Below are positions 28,546-38,733 of a stretch of 64,000 nt of DNA, piece by piece. The stretch is from JAGXRK01 sp963714415 (lineage in GTDB: Bacteria; Bacteroidota; Ignavibacteria; Ignavibacteriales; Ignavibacteriaceae), in assembly GCA_963714415.1 (NCBI GenBank), contig CAVQOL010000002.1, positions 1 through 64,000 on the forward strand, read 5' to 3'. The notes below the pieces were generated by a model, which ran no database searches, was not told the DNA's origin, and saw only the letters and a program-made list of their open reading frames with translations. Each line of letters begins with the position of its first letter. Position 1 is the first letter of the stretch. The translations under genes and the position numbers were made by a program.

Positions 28546-30289
28546 ATGAAAACATTAGAATTTTTTATACTCGTCTTACTTTTTTCCCATTCGATATTAG
28601 GGAGTCCATCAGATTCCTCCAAAACATGCTGGTCACCTTCAAAATTCAGTTGAAGGTTATTGGGAAATTCAATTGGGATCGGACCAAATATTTTTTTTCA
28701 TAAATAAAGATTCATCACAGAATTATTCAGGAAGTGTAATTACATATAAAGACGGTGCCCCTATATCAAATTCAAAATTGGGTGAAATAACATTCGACAA
28801 TTCAGTCTTGAGGATGGTAACTAATCCCCAAAACAATATTGTTTTTGAAGGTACATTAGATAATATCAATCAGACTATTAATGGGAATTTACATTTCAGT
28901 AATGGATCAGAACGGCAGTTTAATCTGACTCGTTATACTGGTCCTGAACAAGAGAGGATAAAGAATTTTGTAAGTCCACAAAAAACTCAAAAGTATAAAA
29001 CCTTAGATCAATTGAAAAAGTTGAATTACAACTCTCGTTCGGAATTAAATCCAAATAAAAAGTACAACGATTACATAAACGAAACGCCACTAGAAAAAAA
29101 AGATATAATATCTGTCATAAATCGCTGGCACGGAGAAATCTATCCAGACTATGAAAACAGGAATTTAGCTTTACTAATGGCGTTTCTCATGGATCCTGTT
29201 ACGAAAGAAATCTCAGATCAATGGCGTGAATTAATTAAAAATTTAAATACAACAGAAGAAAAGATAAAAAACATTAACAATTGGACCACAACTAACCTCG
29301 CTTATACACAGGCTGATAGTAAATTTATTAACTATCCTGGCAAGGATCCCTGGGGGACTATGCAAGATGGGGTGACACCCACGTTTAAGAAATTGATTCC
29401 ATCTGAAATGAAAGCAATGCAGTTTTATACGAATAAAATTTCAGGAAAATGTTTTACACTGGTAAATCTAATCAGCAGCTGTTTTGTTCAACTTGGTGTT
29501 GATCCCGATGACATTGTAGTAGTCATTCAAAAATCTGGGGATGCAAGACATGCAATGGCACTAATCAAATATGAGGGACAGGTTTTGCTTGTTAACTTAA
29601 TTTTTGTTGATTTTATAAAAAATTATGTTGATAAAGATTTTGGTGTTTATGAAATCATTGGAATATATAACCATAAATTTTCTTGTAGTGTAAAAATTAA
29701 AATTAGGAATACAGACTTACAAAAAATTGTTGCAGCTCCCGAAAATAGTTTGATACAATCTTTTATTAAACATTTCAGATTAGAAGGAGATTTTAAGCAA
29801 TACAGTTTTGATGAATCGCTCCCATATTTGAATAGAGAAGACATATCTAATTTTGTATTTAATAATGGGAATTCCGAAAACTGGATTGATCTTTCAAAGT
29901 ATGCTTATCAAAGTTTATTTGTAAAATATCCCGAATATTATTTAATCGCTTCACTTAATACGTCCTTAGCAAAGGATTTAGCTAAATCCTTGAATTCACC
30001 GGCTGAAATCATTGCTTGGATAAACAATCATATTCGTACCGGTTCTATTTTCCCGGATAGTGAGGAACGTATTATGACAGCCGACCAGGTTCTGGTTTTT
30101 CAGCAAGGTGGTTTGAAGGATAAAGCAGTACTTGCTTATACATTGCTAAAACACCTAGGATATGAACCAGAAATAAAAATATCAACAGACAATGCTTTTA
30201 TTGAAATGGATAGGCAGATATATGACTTTAAGAATAAGAAATTAATAATGGCTATTTCAGACGAGATAATTCTGAACCTAAAATTATAA
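28546..30289 (+). CDS. Exported transglutaminase-like protein, one frameshift
   Basis: ATG 28546 gives a signal peptide (FFILVLLFSHSILGS). The frame changes near 28622, after which KHAGHLQNSVEGYWEIQLG leads into a small beta domain. From about residue 190 a transglutaminase-like fold appears, with the likely nucleophile in SGKCFTLVNLISSCF and a histidine in DARHAMALIKYEGQVLLVN. A second, related helical segment near residues 470-560 (EIIAWINNHIRTGSIFP, VLVFQQGGLKDKAVLAYTLL) has lost the cysteine. The family contains peptidases and cross-linking enzymes; here the substrate is unknown. It opens a run of four exported proteins. Confidence 0.6.
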
Positions 30290-30315
30290 ACTAATTATCA
30301 AGGGAATAGTAAAAG

Positions 30316-31239
30316 ATGCAAATATTTGAATTAACTCTATTATTCACATTTATATTATTCACTTCAATTTATAGTAACTCTTTTTATAGTTTAGAGATGG
30401 GAATTTGCACAGAAGGGGATTCAACCATCGTAAATAATGATATGAGTTATTTTGGACAAACCCCTCCTGGAAAAACACCGGAAATCTTTGCCCCAGGAGT
30501 AATTTCAGAAGCGGGTTATAGATTACATAGTTTCCCTACTTTTTCACCCGACTATAAAGAAATTTATTGGGCTGTTATTCCACCACAGGTTCTATTCACA
30601 AAAAAAGAAAACCAATCTTGGACAGAACCTCAAACGGCTACATTTTCTGAAAGAAACATTCAATCTCCGATTTTCTCTAATGATGGTAGAAGAATCTATT
30701 TTCAAATGAGCAAAGAAACTGGTTATGGCAGTGTTGATATATGGTTTGTGGAAAAGACAAATGATGGATGGAGTATTGCAAAGAACTTGGGTTCGCCTCC
30801 AAATTCCGAAGGTAAAGAATCTCAGCCATCCCTGACATCAGAAGGCGATATATATTTTATCGGACCACTTGAAGGAGTTGCATGGGAACAAGGTATTTAT
30901 TATTCACGATTGGAGAACGACAATTACATAGATCCCATTCTTTTAAAAGAGCCAATAAATACAGAGTACATAGAAGCCTATCCCTTTATAGCACCAGATG
31001 AAAGCTTTTTACTCTTTTCTTCCAGTCGACCAAGCACAAATGAAAATGAGCTTAAATTGTTTATCAGTTTTAGAAATAAAGATGGTAGTTGGAAAGAACC
31101 AATTAATTTAAGTGAAAAACTTGGATTGAAATCCGCAGTCAGATTCGGCTGTATTTCACCGGATAAAAAATATTTGTTTTATCTTATGGATAATAATATC
31201 TATTGGATAGATGTGAAAATAATAGAGGAATTAAAATGA
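30316..31239 (+). CDS. Exported PD40/WD40-type beta-propeller protein
   Basis: The 307 residues begin with a hydrophobic export signal. They contain TolB-like propeller repeats: SPDYKEIYWAV, SPIFSNDGRRIYFQMSKET, SQPSLTSEGDIYFIGPL, AYPFIAPDESFLLFSSSR and GCISPDKKYLFYLMDNN. About five blades are visible. The role is probably binding, not catalysis. Its stop codon overlaps the start of the metallo-hydrolase gene (ATGA), so the pair is translationally coupled. Confidence 0.75.
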   Translation: MQIFELTLLFTFILFTSIYSNSFYSLEMGICTEGDSTIVNNDMSYFGQTPPGKTPEIFAPGVISEAGYRLHSFPTFSPDYKEIYWAVIPPQVLFTKKENQSWTEPQTATFSERNIQSPIFSNDGRRIYFQMSKETGYGSVDIWFVEKTNDGWSIAKNLGSPPNSEGKESQPSLTSEGDIYFIGPLEGVAWEQGIYYSRLENDNYIDPILLKEPINTEYIEAYPFIAPDESFLLFSSSRPSTNENELKLFISFRNKDGSWKEPINLSEKLGLKSAVRFGCISPDKKYLFYLMDNNIYWIDVKIIEELK

Positions 31240-32231
31240 AAACTTTAAGTATACTAATTATTTCTTTTTTTCTCGTCATATCAATTGTATGTAGAGCTCA
31301 AAGTACGTATCCGATTAATATAAAATTCAAATATCTAAATGAGAGAACCATACTAATTTCCGGGACACAATTTGCTACCAATCAAGTTGCGATAAAATCC
31401 AACCAAGGCATAATTTTAATCGATACTGGTATCTCACCTGAATATGCGATGATAGTAAAAGATTCTTTGAAGAAATTATTTAATGAAGATGATTTTGCAT
31501 ATATAATTAATACTCACCATCACTGGGATCATGTTCAAGGAAATCAAATGTTTTCAGAGACACAAATTATTGCTCATGTAAATTGCGAATTTGCAATGAA
31601 CAAACAAGCGACAACAACAATTCCGTTAATAGAATATGCCAAAACGGAAAATAATAATCTCCTCAAGGACTCAATACCACCGCCGCCGCCGAGTCATATA
31701 CTTGTTAATGGAGAAAGAGACTTTCGCTTAACTCCTCCTACAATTGTATTCAGTGATTATCTAATAGTAAAATCAGGAGATATCACTTTGCACTTAATTT
31801 ATTATGGAGAAGGTCATACCAATAATGATATTTTAATATACATCCCGGAAGTAGAATTACTGGCAGTAGGAGATCTTTTTTATAAAAAATCGCTTCCTCA
31901 ATTCGGTAACCGTAATAAACTAGATGTTACAAGGTGGATTAGTAGTCTACGATTTATGCTCGACAATGAAAAATCAATTCAATATGTTATTCCTGGTCAT
32001 AACGAAATATTTTCGAAAAAAGAACTTGAACAATATCTCAATTATATAAATACTTTGTGGGAAGGGATAAAATTTGAAGTCGCAAATAAAAAATCACTTA
32101 ATGAAACTAAGAAAAAATTCAGTCTGGAGAACAAATTTCTTGATTTAGTTGTAAAGGATATGAAAAGTGATAACGGATCAAGTTTGCATAATGGGAATGT
32201 TGAAAAACTATGGAACTTATTTCAGAATTAA
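31236..32231 (+). CDS. Exported metallo-beta-lactamase-fold hydrolase
   Basis: The zinc signature HHHWDH (in INTHHHWDHVQGNQMF), a histidine in YYGEGHTNNDILIYIP and a terminal histidine in YVIPGHNEIFSKKEL define a two-metal hydrolase of this fold, about 332 residues long. A signal peptide ends near VCRAQ. The ATG at 31236 overlaps the preceding stop codon. The spacing resembles class B beta-lactamases and related lactonases; substrate is open. The next gene is an Ntn amidase, so a shared amide, lactam or lactone substrate is possible. Confidence 0.82.
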   Translation: MKTLSILIISFFLVISIVCRAQSTYPINIKFKYLNERTILISGTQFATNQVAIKSNQGIILIDTGISPEYAMIVKDSLKKLFNEDDFAYIINTHHHWDHVQGNQMFSETQIIAHVNCEFAMNKQATTTIPLIEYAKTENNNLLKDSIPPPPPSHILVNGERDFRLTPPTIVFSDYLIVKSGDITLHLIYYGEGHTNNDILIYIPEVELLAVGDLFYKKSLPQFGNRNKLDVTRWISSLRFMLDNEKSIQYVIPGHNEIFSKKELEQYLNYINTLWEGIKFEVANKKSLNETKKKFSLENKFLDLVVKDMKSDNGSSLHNGNVEKLWNLFQN

Positions 32232-32244
32232 CTCAAGTGATAAA

Positions 32245-33267
32245 ATGAAAAATAGATTCCTTCTATTTGTTTTACTAGTTTTTAGTAATACAATTGCGCA
32301 GCAACTTACATGTTCCGCCTTTGTTATTAGTGATGAAAATATTCTTTTAGCAAAGAATTTAGATTATGAACTAGGGAATGGTCTGGTACTATTTAATCCT
32401 AAAGACAAAATTAAAAAAAGTCTTTATGATGAAGGCTTTGAAAATATCTGGAAATCCAAATTTAATAGCATAACTTTTAACCACTTTGGAATTAATCAAC
32501 CACTCGGAGGAATGAACGAAACTGGATTGGTAATTGAAGAATTATCAACCTGGCCAACCGAATATCCAACAAATGGTATTATGAATTTAACTGAATTTGA
32601 GTGGATTCAATATCAACTGGATAACTATTCGACAGTTAAGGAAGTAATATTAAATATTGCTAATGTAGCAATCTCGAAATTCTATTTTTCGTTACATTAT
32701 ATCATTGTTGATAGCACAGGAGATAAAGCAATATTAGAATTCATTAAAGGTGAAGCAAAGTTATACAAAGATGAATCACTACCACTACCTATTCTTACAA
32801 ACAATAATTATTTGGAATTGATCAAGTATGTAAAATTAGTACCAAAATCTCATCACAATAAACTTGATGTGAACAATTCACAGGATCGATTTTTGAAGAT
32901 AAGACAACTACTTAAGAACGGAATCAATGAAGATAATTTTGAAGGTTGTTTGACTGCAATGGAAGTTTTAGATTCTGTTAAAGTTCCCGATACTCAATGG
33001 TCGATTGTATATGATGTGGTTAATAAAAATATTTATTTCAAAACAAAATTGAACGAAGATTTACAGGTGTTATCATTCTCAAAAAGCGATTTGTTAAATG
33101 ACACTTATTATTATCTATCTCTTAACTCATCAATTCAAAATGAATTTATAAAATTTACAACTTCAAGTAATTCTGAATATTTAAATAAACTGGAAAAAGA
33201 TATAATCAACTACAATGGGAATAAAAAATCTGAACTTGTAAATAAAATTAATCTTTATCTAAAGTGA
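32245..33267 (+). CDS. Exported choloylglycine hydrolase/penicillin acylase-like Ntn hydrolase
   Basis: A signal peptide (FLLFVLLVFSNTIAQ) is followed within a few residues by QLTCSAFVISDENILLAKNLD. The cysteine would become the N-terminal nucleophile after processing, as in the linear-amide hydrolase group. Family motifs include NFxGINQPLGGMNETGLVIE-like sequence (here NHFGINQPLGGMNETGLV) and IIVDSTGDKAILEF. Length is about 341 residues. ATG 32245 lies 13 bases after the metallo-hydrolase stop. Known relatives cleave bile-salt amides, penicillin V or acyl-homoserine lactones; the substrate here is unknown. Confidence 0.82.
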   Translation: MKNRFLLFVLLVFSNTIAQQLTCSAFVISDENILLAKNLDYELGNGLVLFNPKDKIKKSLYDEGFENIWKSKFNSITFNHFGINQPLGGMNETGLVIEELSTWPTEYPTNGIMNLTEFEWIQYQLDNYSTVKEVILNIANVAISKFYFSLHYIIVDSTGDKAILEFIKGEAKLYKDESLPLPILTNNNYLELIKYVKLVPKSHHNKLDVNNSQDRFLKIRQLLKNGINEDNFEGCLTAMEVLDSVKVPDTQWSIVYDVVNKNIYFKTKLNEDLQVLSFSKSDLLNDTYYYLSLNSSIQNEFIKFTTSSNSEYLNKLEKDIINYNGNKKSELVNKINLYLK

Positions 33268-33492
33268 TCATGTTAAACAGTTAAAATAAAAAGTAAAGCA
33301 GATGATTTCCTAGCTATCTTCTCGTCAAAACAAAATCTAAAATGGACTTCTTTGAGACCACTCAAAAAAACATAAACCTTTCTAAAATACCTTTCAAGTA
33401 ATAATATAACCACTCAAAGCAAATTCATTTTCTTCCCCTCGGTCAAATAATATTTTTGGATCAGATATTTTTAATATTCTGAAGGGATTAAA

Positions 33493-35918
33493 ATGAAAAA
33501 CAGATTATATCTTTTGGTTATTCTTCTCATATCATTCAGCTTTACGCTGATTGCTCAGGTTCCTGAATTATTCAAAGATGGAATTATAAAAGGAACAATT
33601 TTAGATGAAACTGATGAAAAGCCACTGCCATTTGCTAATATAACTCTTCACAATCAGAGTGATTCTTCATACATTGGTGGAACTGCTGCCGGTACTACCG
33701 GTGAATTTATTCTTACCAATGTGGTTGAAGGAAACTATTATTTAAAAGTAAGTTTTATGGGGTACACCAATAAGCTGCTTCCTGATATTAATATTTCACA
33801 AAATGACAAAGAGTATAATGTTGGTGAAATTAAACTAGCTAAGAATGCTATACAACTTCAGGAAACAGAGATTGTTGGCGAAAAACCAGCTGAAGAACTT
33901 CATCTTGACAAAAAGGTAATTAATGTCAGTCAGGACTTAAATTCTGCCGGCGGTACTGCACTTGATGTTCTTCAAAATCAGCCTTCAGTTAGAGTTGATC
34001 CTGATGGTACTGTTTATCTGCGTGGCAGCACAAACTTTACAATTCTTGTAAATGGTAAACCAAGTGTTCTTCAGGGTTCCGATGCATTAAGACAATTTGC
34101 CGCAAATCAGATAGAAACGATAGAACTAATTACTAATCCTTCTTCAAGATACGATGCCGAAGGTGCGGCTGGAATCATAAACATTAATCTGAAAGTTCAA
34201 AAAGATTATTCCATCAGCGGAATTATGAATGTGAATAGCGGTACCGGTGATAAATATAACGCTGATTTTTCACTTAACTATAATATAAACGGATTGACTC
34301 TAACAGGTGGACTGGATTATCGCGATAATACTTTCACCAATATTCAGGATATTAAAAGAACAACTTTGTTTGAAAATGGAGATTTATATAACAGTTCTCT
34401 TATAGATATTCGTAATAAAAGAAAACAATATTCTTTCAGAAGCGGTTTAGATTATACAATTAATGAACAAAACTCGATGGGCTTGACATTGAGTGGCGGA
34501 GCAATTGATATCAAAGGAGGATTAAGTACAAAAATTGTAAACGAACAGCTTGATGATATAAGATACTCGTTTATTGAAAATAGCACGGAGCTCCCTGTTA
34601 AGTATTTTAATTCAACCTTTACTTACCAATACAAAATTAATCCGGAAATTAATGATTTGAATTTTGAAGCTACCTACAACTACGTTGATTTACCCAGAGA
34701 CCAGTTGACGATTGAAAGAATTAGTGATGAAAATTTTAGTTTGACGGATCAGATTGTTAACGGTACACTATTTACGAATGAATCAAAAAGAAACGAAGGA
34801 AGGGCAAAGCTTGACTATAAGCATAATTTGTCAGAAAGCTACCAGTATTAGAAACCGGTGTGCAAATAAATTATTCATTCAGAGATTTTGATTTGATAAA
34901 TAAAATTTATGATAGCGAATCACAGGATTATTCAGTTGACCCAAATTTAACGAACACATTCAATCTAAGAAATAATGTTTACGCCGGCTTTGTATCTTTT
35001 AGTTCAGAACTTGCCGGATTTAATTATATGCTTGGCTTAAGAGGTGAGTATATGGATAGATATCTGGATCAGAAAACACTGACCGAAGCTTATACGTTTG
35101 ACAAAATGGATTATTTTCCGTCAATTAACATTTCAAGAAAAATTGATGAACATCAGCTTCAGTTAAGTTATAGCAGAAGAATAAACAGACCTAATGAAAA
35201 TATGCTGAATCCTTTTCCATTTTATTCCGATGCTAACATAACCGTGTCAGGTAATCCCAAAATAATGCCGGAATATATTCATGCGTTTGAGTTAAACTAT
35301 CAGAAAATGTATGGAAGTATTTTTGTTTCAGCTCAAACCTACTATCGAAAGTCTTTAGATTCATTTGATCAGACATTCTCTGCCGATACATCAGGTCGCT
35401 TGAACATAATGTTCGATAACGTCGGGAAATCAGATGTGTATGGTGCTGAGTTATCATCCAGTTTTTCTGTATTTGATATTTTCAGATTTGATCCTTCCGT
35501 TAATTTGTTCCAGACTCATATAGATGGATTAATTAATGGAGCAAGTGTAACAAAAGAATTTTTCAATTGGTCTGCCAGACTGAATACGACTATTAGTTTT
35601 TCTCCTGATACACGTTTTCAGATATCGGGCAATTATATGAAGTTTATTGACGCACAATCCGAATCCGAACCATTTATGTTTATAAGTGCATCATTACGTC
35701 ATCAATTCTTTGATAAGAAAATGTCACTCACTTTACAGGCAAGAAATTTGTTCAAGACATCAGATATGGAGTTTAGAACCATTGGGTCTAACTTTAATGC
35801 AAGCGCACTTATCAGGCCTGAATCACCTGTGTTTACGCTTATGTTCAGTTATAATTTCAATAACTTTAAGCGAACCGGAAGACCGGAAGATACTATTGAT
35901 ATTCCTACAGGATTGTAA
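33493..35918 (+). CDS. TonB-dependent receptor-like outer-membrane beta-barrel protein, one frameshift
   Basis: GAAGGGATTAAA precedes ATG 33493. A signal peptide leads into a carboxypeptidase-regulatory-like domain (KGTILDETDEKPLPFANITL) and a plug (GTALDVLQNQPSVRVDPDG, RGSTNFTILVNGKPSVLQG, SSRYDAEGAAGIININLK). The barrel is of the OMP_b-brl_3 kind, common in Bacteroidota: FPSINISRKIDEHQLQLSYS and INRPNENMLNPFPFYSD. Length is about 808 residues. The frame changes near 34845, continuing as PVLETGVQINYSFRDFD. It is followed by a strong terminator, so it seems to be a single-gene unit. Ligand unknown. Confidence 0.85.
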
Positions 35919-35951
35919 TGATTATAAATAGATAATGTGATAATTATTAAG

Positions 35952-35976
35952 GGCTGTTCAATTGAACAGCCTTTTT
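35952..35976 (+). terminator. Intrinsic terminator after the beta-barrel gene
   Basis: Perfect ten-base arms GGCTGTTCAA and TTGAACAGCC (35952-35971) are followed by five T. It lies 33 bases after the receptor stop codon. Confidence 0.9.
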
Positions 35977-36094
35977 CATTTTCATTTTATATTACGTGAA
36001 TGAAGTCTGAAAATTGTACAAATTTTTCTCCGAAGTAATCCTTGGACAGTCGCTCATCAGCTAACGGACTTATTCTGAACAACCTGCCTTTTAC

Positions 36095-36171
36095 TGTCAT
36101 CTCGAAGTAGAGAGAGATCTTAATCCTTTTTAAGATTCCTCGTCGCTTCGCAACGCTCCATCGGAATGACA
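36095..36171. repeat. Interspersed palindromic repeat element
   Basis: The ends TGTCATCTCGA and TCGGAATGACA are near inverted copies, and an inner stem ATCTTAA/TTAAGAT forms around a short loop. The text, including CTCGTCGCTTCGC, is of the kind scattered in intergenic DNA of many bacteria and often mis-translated as a short protein. It sits in the 430-base gap 35919-36348; apart from this and the terminator I see nothing else there. Confidence 0.7.
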
Positions 36172-36348
36172 ATTTAGAGACAACCGTCTTAACAAGGTCC
36201 TCTTTATTTTAGATAAATGTTTTAAAAATTTTTTCCTACTTGGCATTTATTCTTCTTTTAATATTATCTTTCATAGAGTGTTAAATGAAACTTTCATATC
36301 GTTAAAATTTTTAACAACGGATTTTGGAATAAGTTAAGGATTATCATT

Positions 36349-36829
36349 ATGCTGAAATTATTAATTGCCTCATCTTTAATTTTTATGATTATCGGATGTT
36401 CATCAACTAAAGAGAATAAGACTGTACTTGATGAGGAAAAACTTGAACAAGAAGAAATTATAGAACAAAATCCTGATATTTACAGAACAAAATTTGAAGA
36501 GGGAATTGATCTTATTGCAAGAGGTAATGAGCCATTCTGGTATCTTGAAATTGATTTTGAAAAGACTATGCGATTTACTTCTCTAACTGATATTTCAGAG
36601 CTAAACACTCCTTCCGTTGAAGGAATCAGGTCAGAGGATGCAGATCTAATGATGTATCATTCAATTGACGAAGCTGGAGAACTGATTGTGCTCGTTCGGG
36701 CAATGGATTGCCAGGATAATATGTCAGGAGAACAATTTACTCATACAGTAAAAGTGCAGGCAAAGAGATCTAGTCGATACTGTCTTCACTGAATTTACAG
36801 GATGCGGAAAATATTTAAAGGATGATTAG
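36349..36829 (+). CDS. Lipoprotein with GNEPFW motif (COG3650-like), one frameshift
   Basis: A lipobox (LIFMIIGCSS) marks an outer-surface or periplasmic lipoprotein of about 159 residues. The motif ARGNEPFWYLEIDF followed by a small beta fold and C-terminal TGCGKYLKDD is typical of a widespread uncharacterised family related to COG3650. The frame changes near 36772; without the correction the protein would end at 36792 and lose the conserved GCG end. The cysteines MDCQD and GCG may form a disulfide, as in relatives. Function unknown. Confidence 0.75.
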
Positions 36830-36840
36830 AGAATATTTTT

Positions 36841-38025
36841 ATGTATGAATATCAATCAAAAGGATTCTTTGCTCAAGTTCCCGGAATGATGGAAGAACTA
36901 TGTGAGCAGGAATTAATTGAGCTTGGTGCAACAAATACTAAAGCAGCTTACAGAGGTGTTTATTTCGATGCCGATAAAACAACTCTCTATAAAATAAATT
37001 ATACATCGCGACTACTTTCACGGGTTCTTGCTCCGTTAAAATCATTTCATTGTCATAATACAAATGTGCTTTATAAATCTGCTTCACAAATAGAGTGGGA
37101 AGATTTTCTTTCAATTGAAAAAACTTTTTCTATCAGTGCTTCAGTTGCTAAGAGCAATATTAACAATTCTCTTTTTGCTTCGCAGCGGTTAAAAGATGCA
37201 ATTGCAGATTATTTCAGAAATAAATATGACAAACGTCCAAGTGTTAATACTGTAAATCCTGATGTAAGATTTAATCTTCATATTGAAAAAGATGAAGCAG
37301 TTATAAGTTTGGATACTTCAGGTGAGTCTTTGCATAAAAGAGGTTACCGTTTGCTTGCTGGTGAAGCCCCGATGCAGGAAACTCTTGCCGCTGCTATTAT
37401 TCGAATCAGTGAATGGGATGGTGAAAATACTTTGTGGGATCCGATGTGCGGATCAGGTACAATTCTTTGTGAAGCGTTGATGCATTATTGCAGAATTCCT
37501 GCTCAGAAACTCAGAAAGAATTTCGGTTTCTTTAATCTGCCTGACTTCGATGGAGAAGTATGGAATAAATTAAAAACAGAATGTGACAGTAAAATTCGTC
37601 CATTGCCAAAAGGAATTATTTCAGGCAGCGATAAGTCACAAAGAATACTTGAAGTTGCAAAAGATAATTTATCCCGTCTTCCTTATGCTGATTCTGTTGA
37701 ATTGAAATGTCGTCCGTTTGAGCATGTTGATAAATTTGAGAACGGAACATTAATTACAAATCCGCCATATGGAATTCGTCTTGGTAATATTGACGATGTA
37801 AAAATTCTTTATAAGGAGCTTGGCGATTTTCTGAAAACAAATTGCAAAGGAACTTCGGCTTTTATTTATACGGGTGATCCTGCATTAAGAAAATCAATCG
37901 GATTAAGAACAAGCAAGCGAATACCGCTTGTTAACGGCAAGTTAGAGGGAGTTCTTTTTCAAATTGACAGTTATGAAGGAAGCAAAAAGAGAAAGTATAT
38001 GGATGGAAAAAAGGTTAATGATTAA
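36841..38025 (+). CDS. THUMP-domain class I SAM-dependent rRNA methyltransferase (RlmL N-domain-like)
   Basis: The 394 residues match the m2G-forming methyltransferase part of RlmL-type enzymes. The N-terminal THUMP region (FAQVPGMMEELCEQELIELGA) is followed by DTSGESLHKRGYRLLAGEAPMQ, the SAM-binding WDPMCGSGTILCEAL, GSDKSQRILEVAKDN and the catalytic NPPYGIRLG. It lies 11 bases after the lipoprotein gene. The target is probably 23S rRNA guanine, equivalent to G2445 in E. coli, by family only. Confidence 0.88.
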   Translation: MYEYQSKGFFAQVPGMMEELCEQELIELGATNTKAAYRGVYFDADKTTLYKINYTSRLLSRVLAPLKSFHCHNTNVLYKSASQIEWEDFLSIEKTFSISASVAKSNINNSLFASQRLKDAIADYFRNKYDKRPSVNTVNPDVRFNLHIEKDEAVISLDTSGESLHKRGYRLLAGEAPMQETLAAAIIRISEWDGENTLWDPMCGSGTILCEALMHYCRIPAQKLRKNFGFFNLPDFDGEVWNKLKTECDSKIRPLPKGIISGSDKSQRILEVAKDNLSRLPYADSVELKCRPFEHVDKFENGTLITNPPYGIRLGNIDDVKILYKELGDFLKTNCKGTSAFIYTGDPALRKSIGLRTSKRIPLVNGKLEGVLFQIDSYEGSKKRKYMDGKKVND

Positions 38026-38044
38026 TTACTGGAAGAACCACTAG

Positions 38045-38160
38045 CAAATTCCAAATAGCAAGAACCAAATAATAAATAAAAATCAATCTCAAAATACCAA
38101 TCCACAATTTGAATTTGCTTTTTGAAAATTATTTGAAATTTGTCATTTGAGGATTGATAT
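38045..38160. repeat. Imperfect inverted-repeat element in intergenic DNA
   Basis: CAAATTCCAAAT (38045-38056) pairs with ATTTGAAATTTG (38131-38142) with one mismatch, and AATACCAATCC pairs partly with GGATTGATATT further in. The AT-rich, AAATTCCAAAT-like text resembles scattered non-coding repeats. It occupies much of the 290-base gap 38026-38315; no gene is seen there. Confidence 0.45.
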
Positions 38161-38315
38161 TTTCCATTGATTCCATTCTATAATAAAAATCTTTTCTCAG
38201 ACAAAAATATCAATTATTAACTCTGCCAATGTCAAAATCCTTCTGTGGAAAAGGGTACCACAAGCCTTTATATTACCTCTGCAATTTATTTTTATTTTTT
38301 ATTCAGGAAGGTTTT

Positions 38316-38732
38316 ATGTCCGATAATAATTTGTTCTCTGCTGAAATTCAGTTTGACGTAAAACCGTATGATATTGACGCAGCCGGACACTTGAATAATA
38401 CTGTTTATGTAAGATGGCTTGAGGATCTCAGGATAAAATTATTTGAGAATTTTTTACCCATAAATAAATTACTGAAAGAAAATCAGTACCTTGTTGTCAC
38501 TTCGACAGACATTAAATACAAAAAGCAAATTTCTTTAGATGATAAGCCAATTGGTAAAATACGGCTGGAAAGATTTGACAGAGTTATCTGGGTTTTGAAA
38601 GCGGAATTCATAGTTAATGATTCTTTAGTAGCATTTGCAGAACAAAAATGTGTCCTCCTCAATTTGCTGACTAACAAAATTCAAAAACCTCCGGCGGAGC
38701 TTGTTAAGCAATTCAAATCACAGAGACATTAG
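38316..38732 (+). CDS. Acyl-CoA thioesterase of the hotdog (4HBT) family
   Basis: The 138-residue protein carries the 4HBT signature FDVKPYDIDAAGHLNNTVYVRWLED, with the catalytic aspartate in YDIDAAGHLNN, then a central strand IKYKKQISLDD and AFAEQKCVLLN. The start at 38316 is chosen over 38229 because AGGAAGG lies six bases before it and the earlier segment is not like the family. It ends one base before the next receptor's ATG, so the two may be co-transcribed. Substrate unknown. Confidence 0.85.
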   Translation: MSDNNLFSAEIQFDVKPYDIDAAGHLNNTVYVRWLEDLRIKLFENFLPINKLLKENQYLVVTSTDIKYKKQISLDDKPIGKIRLERFDRVIWVLKAEFIVNDSLVAFAEQKCVLLNLLTNKIQKPPAELVKQFKSQRH

Positions 38733-38733
38733 T

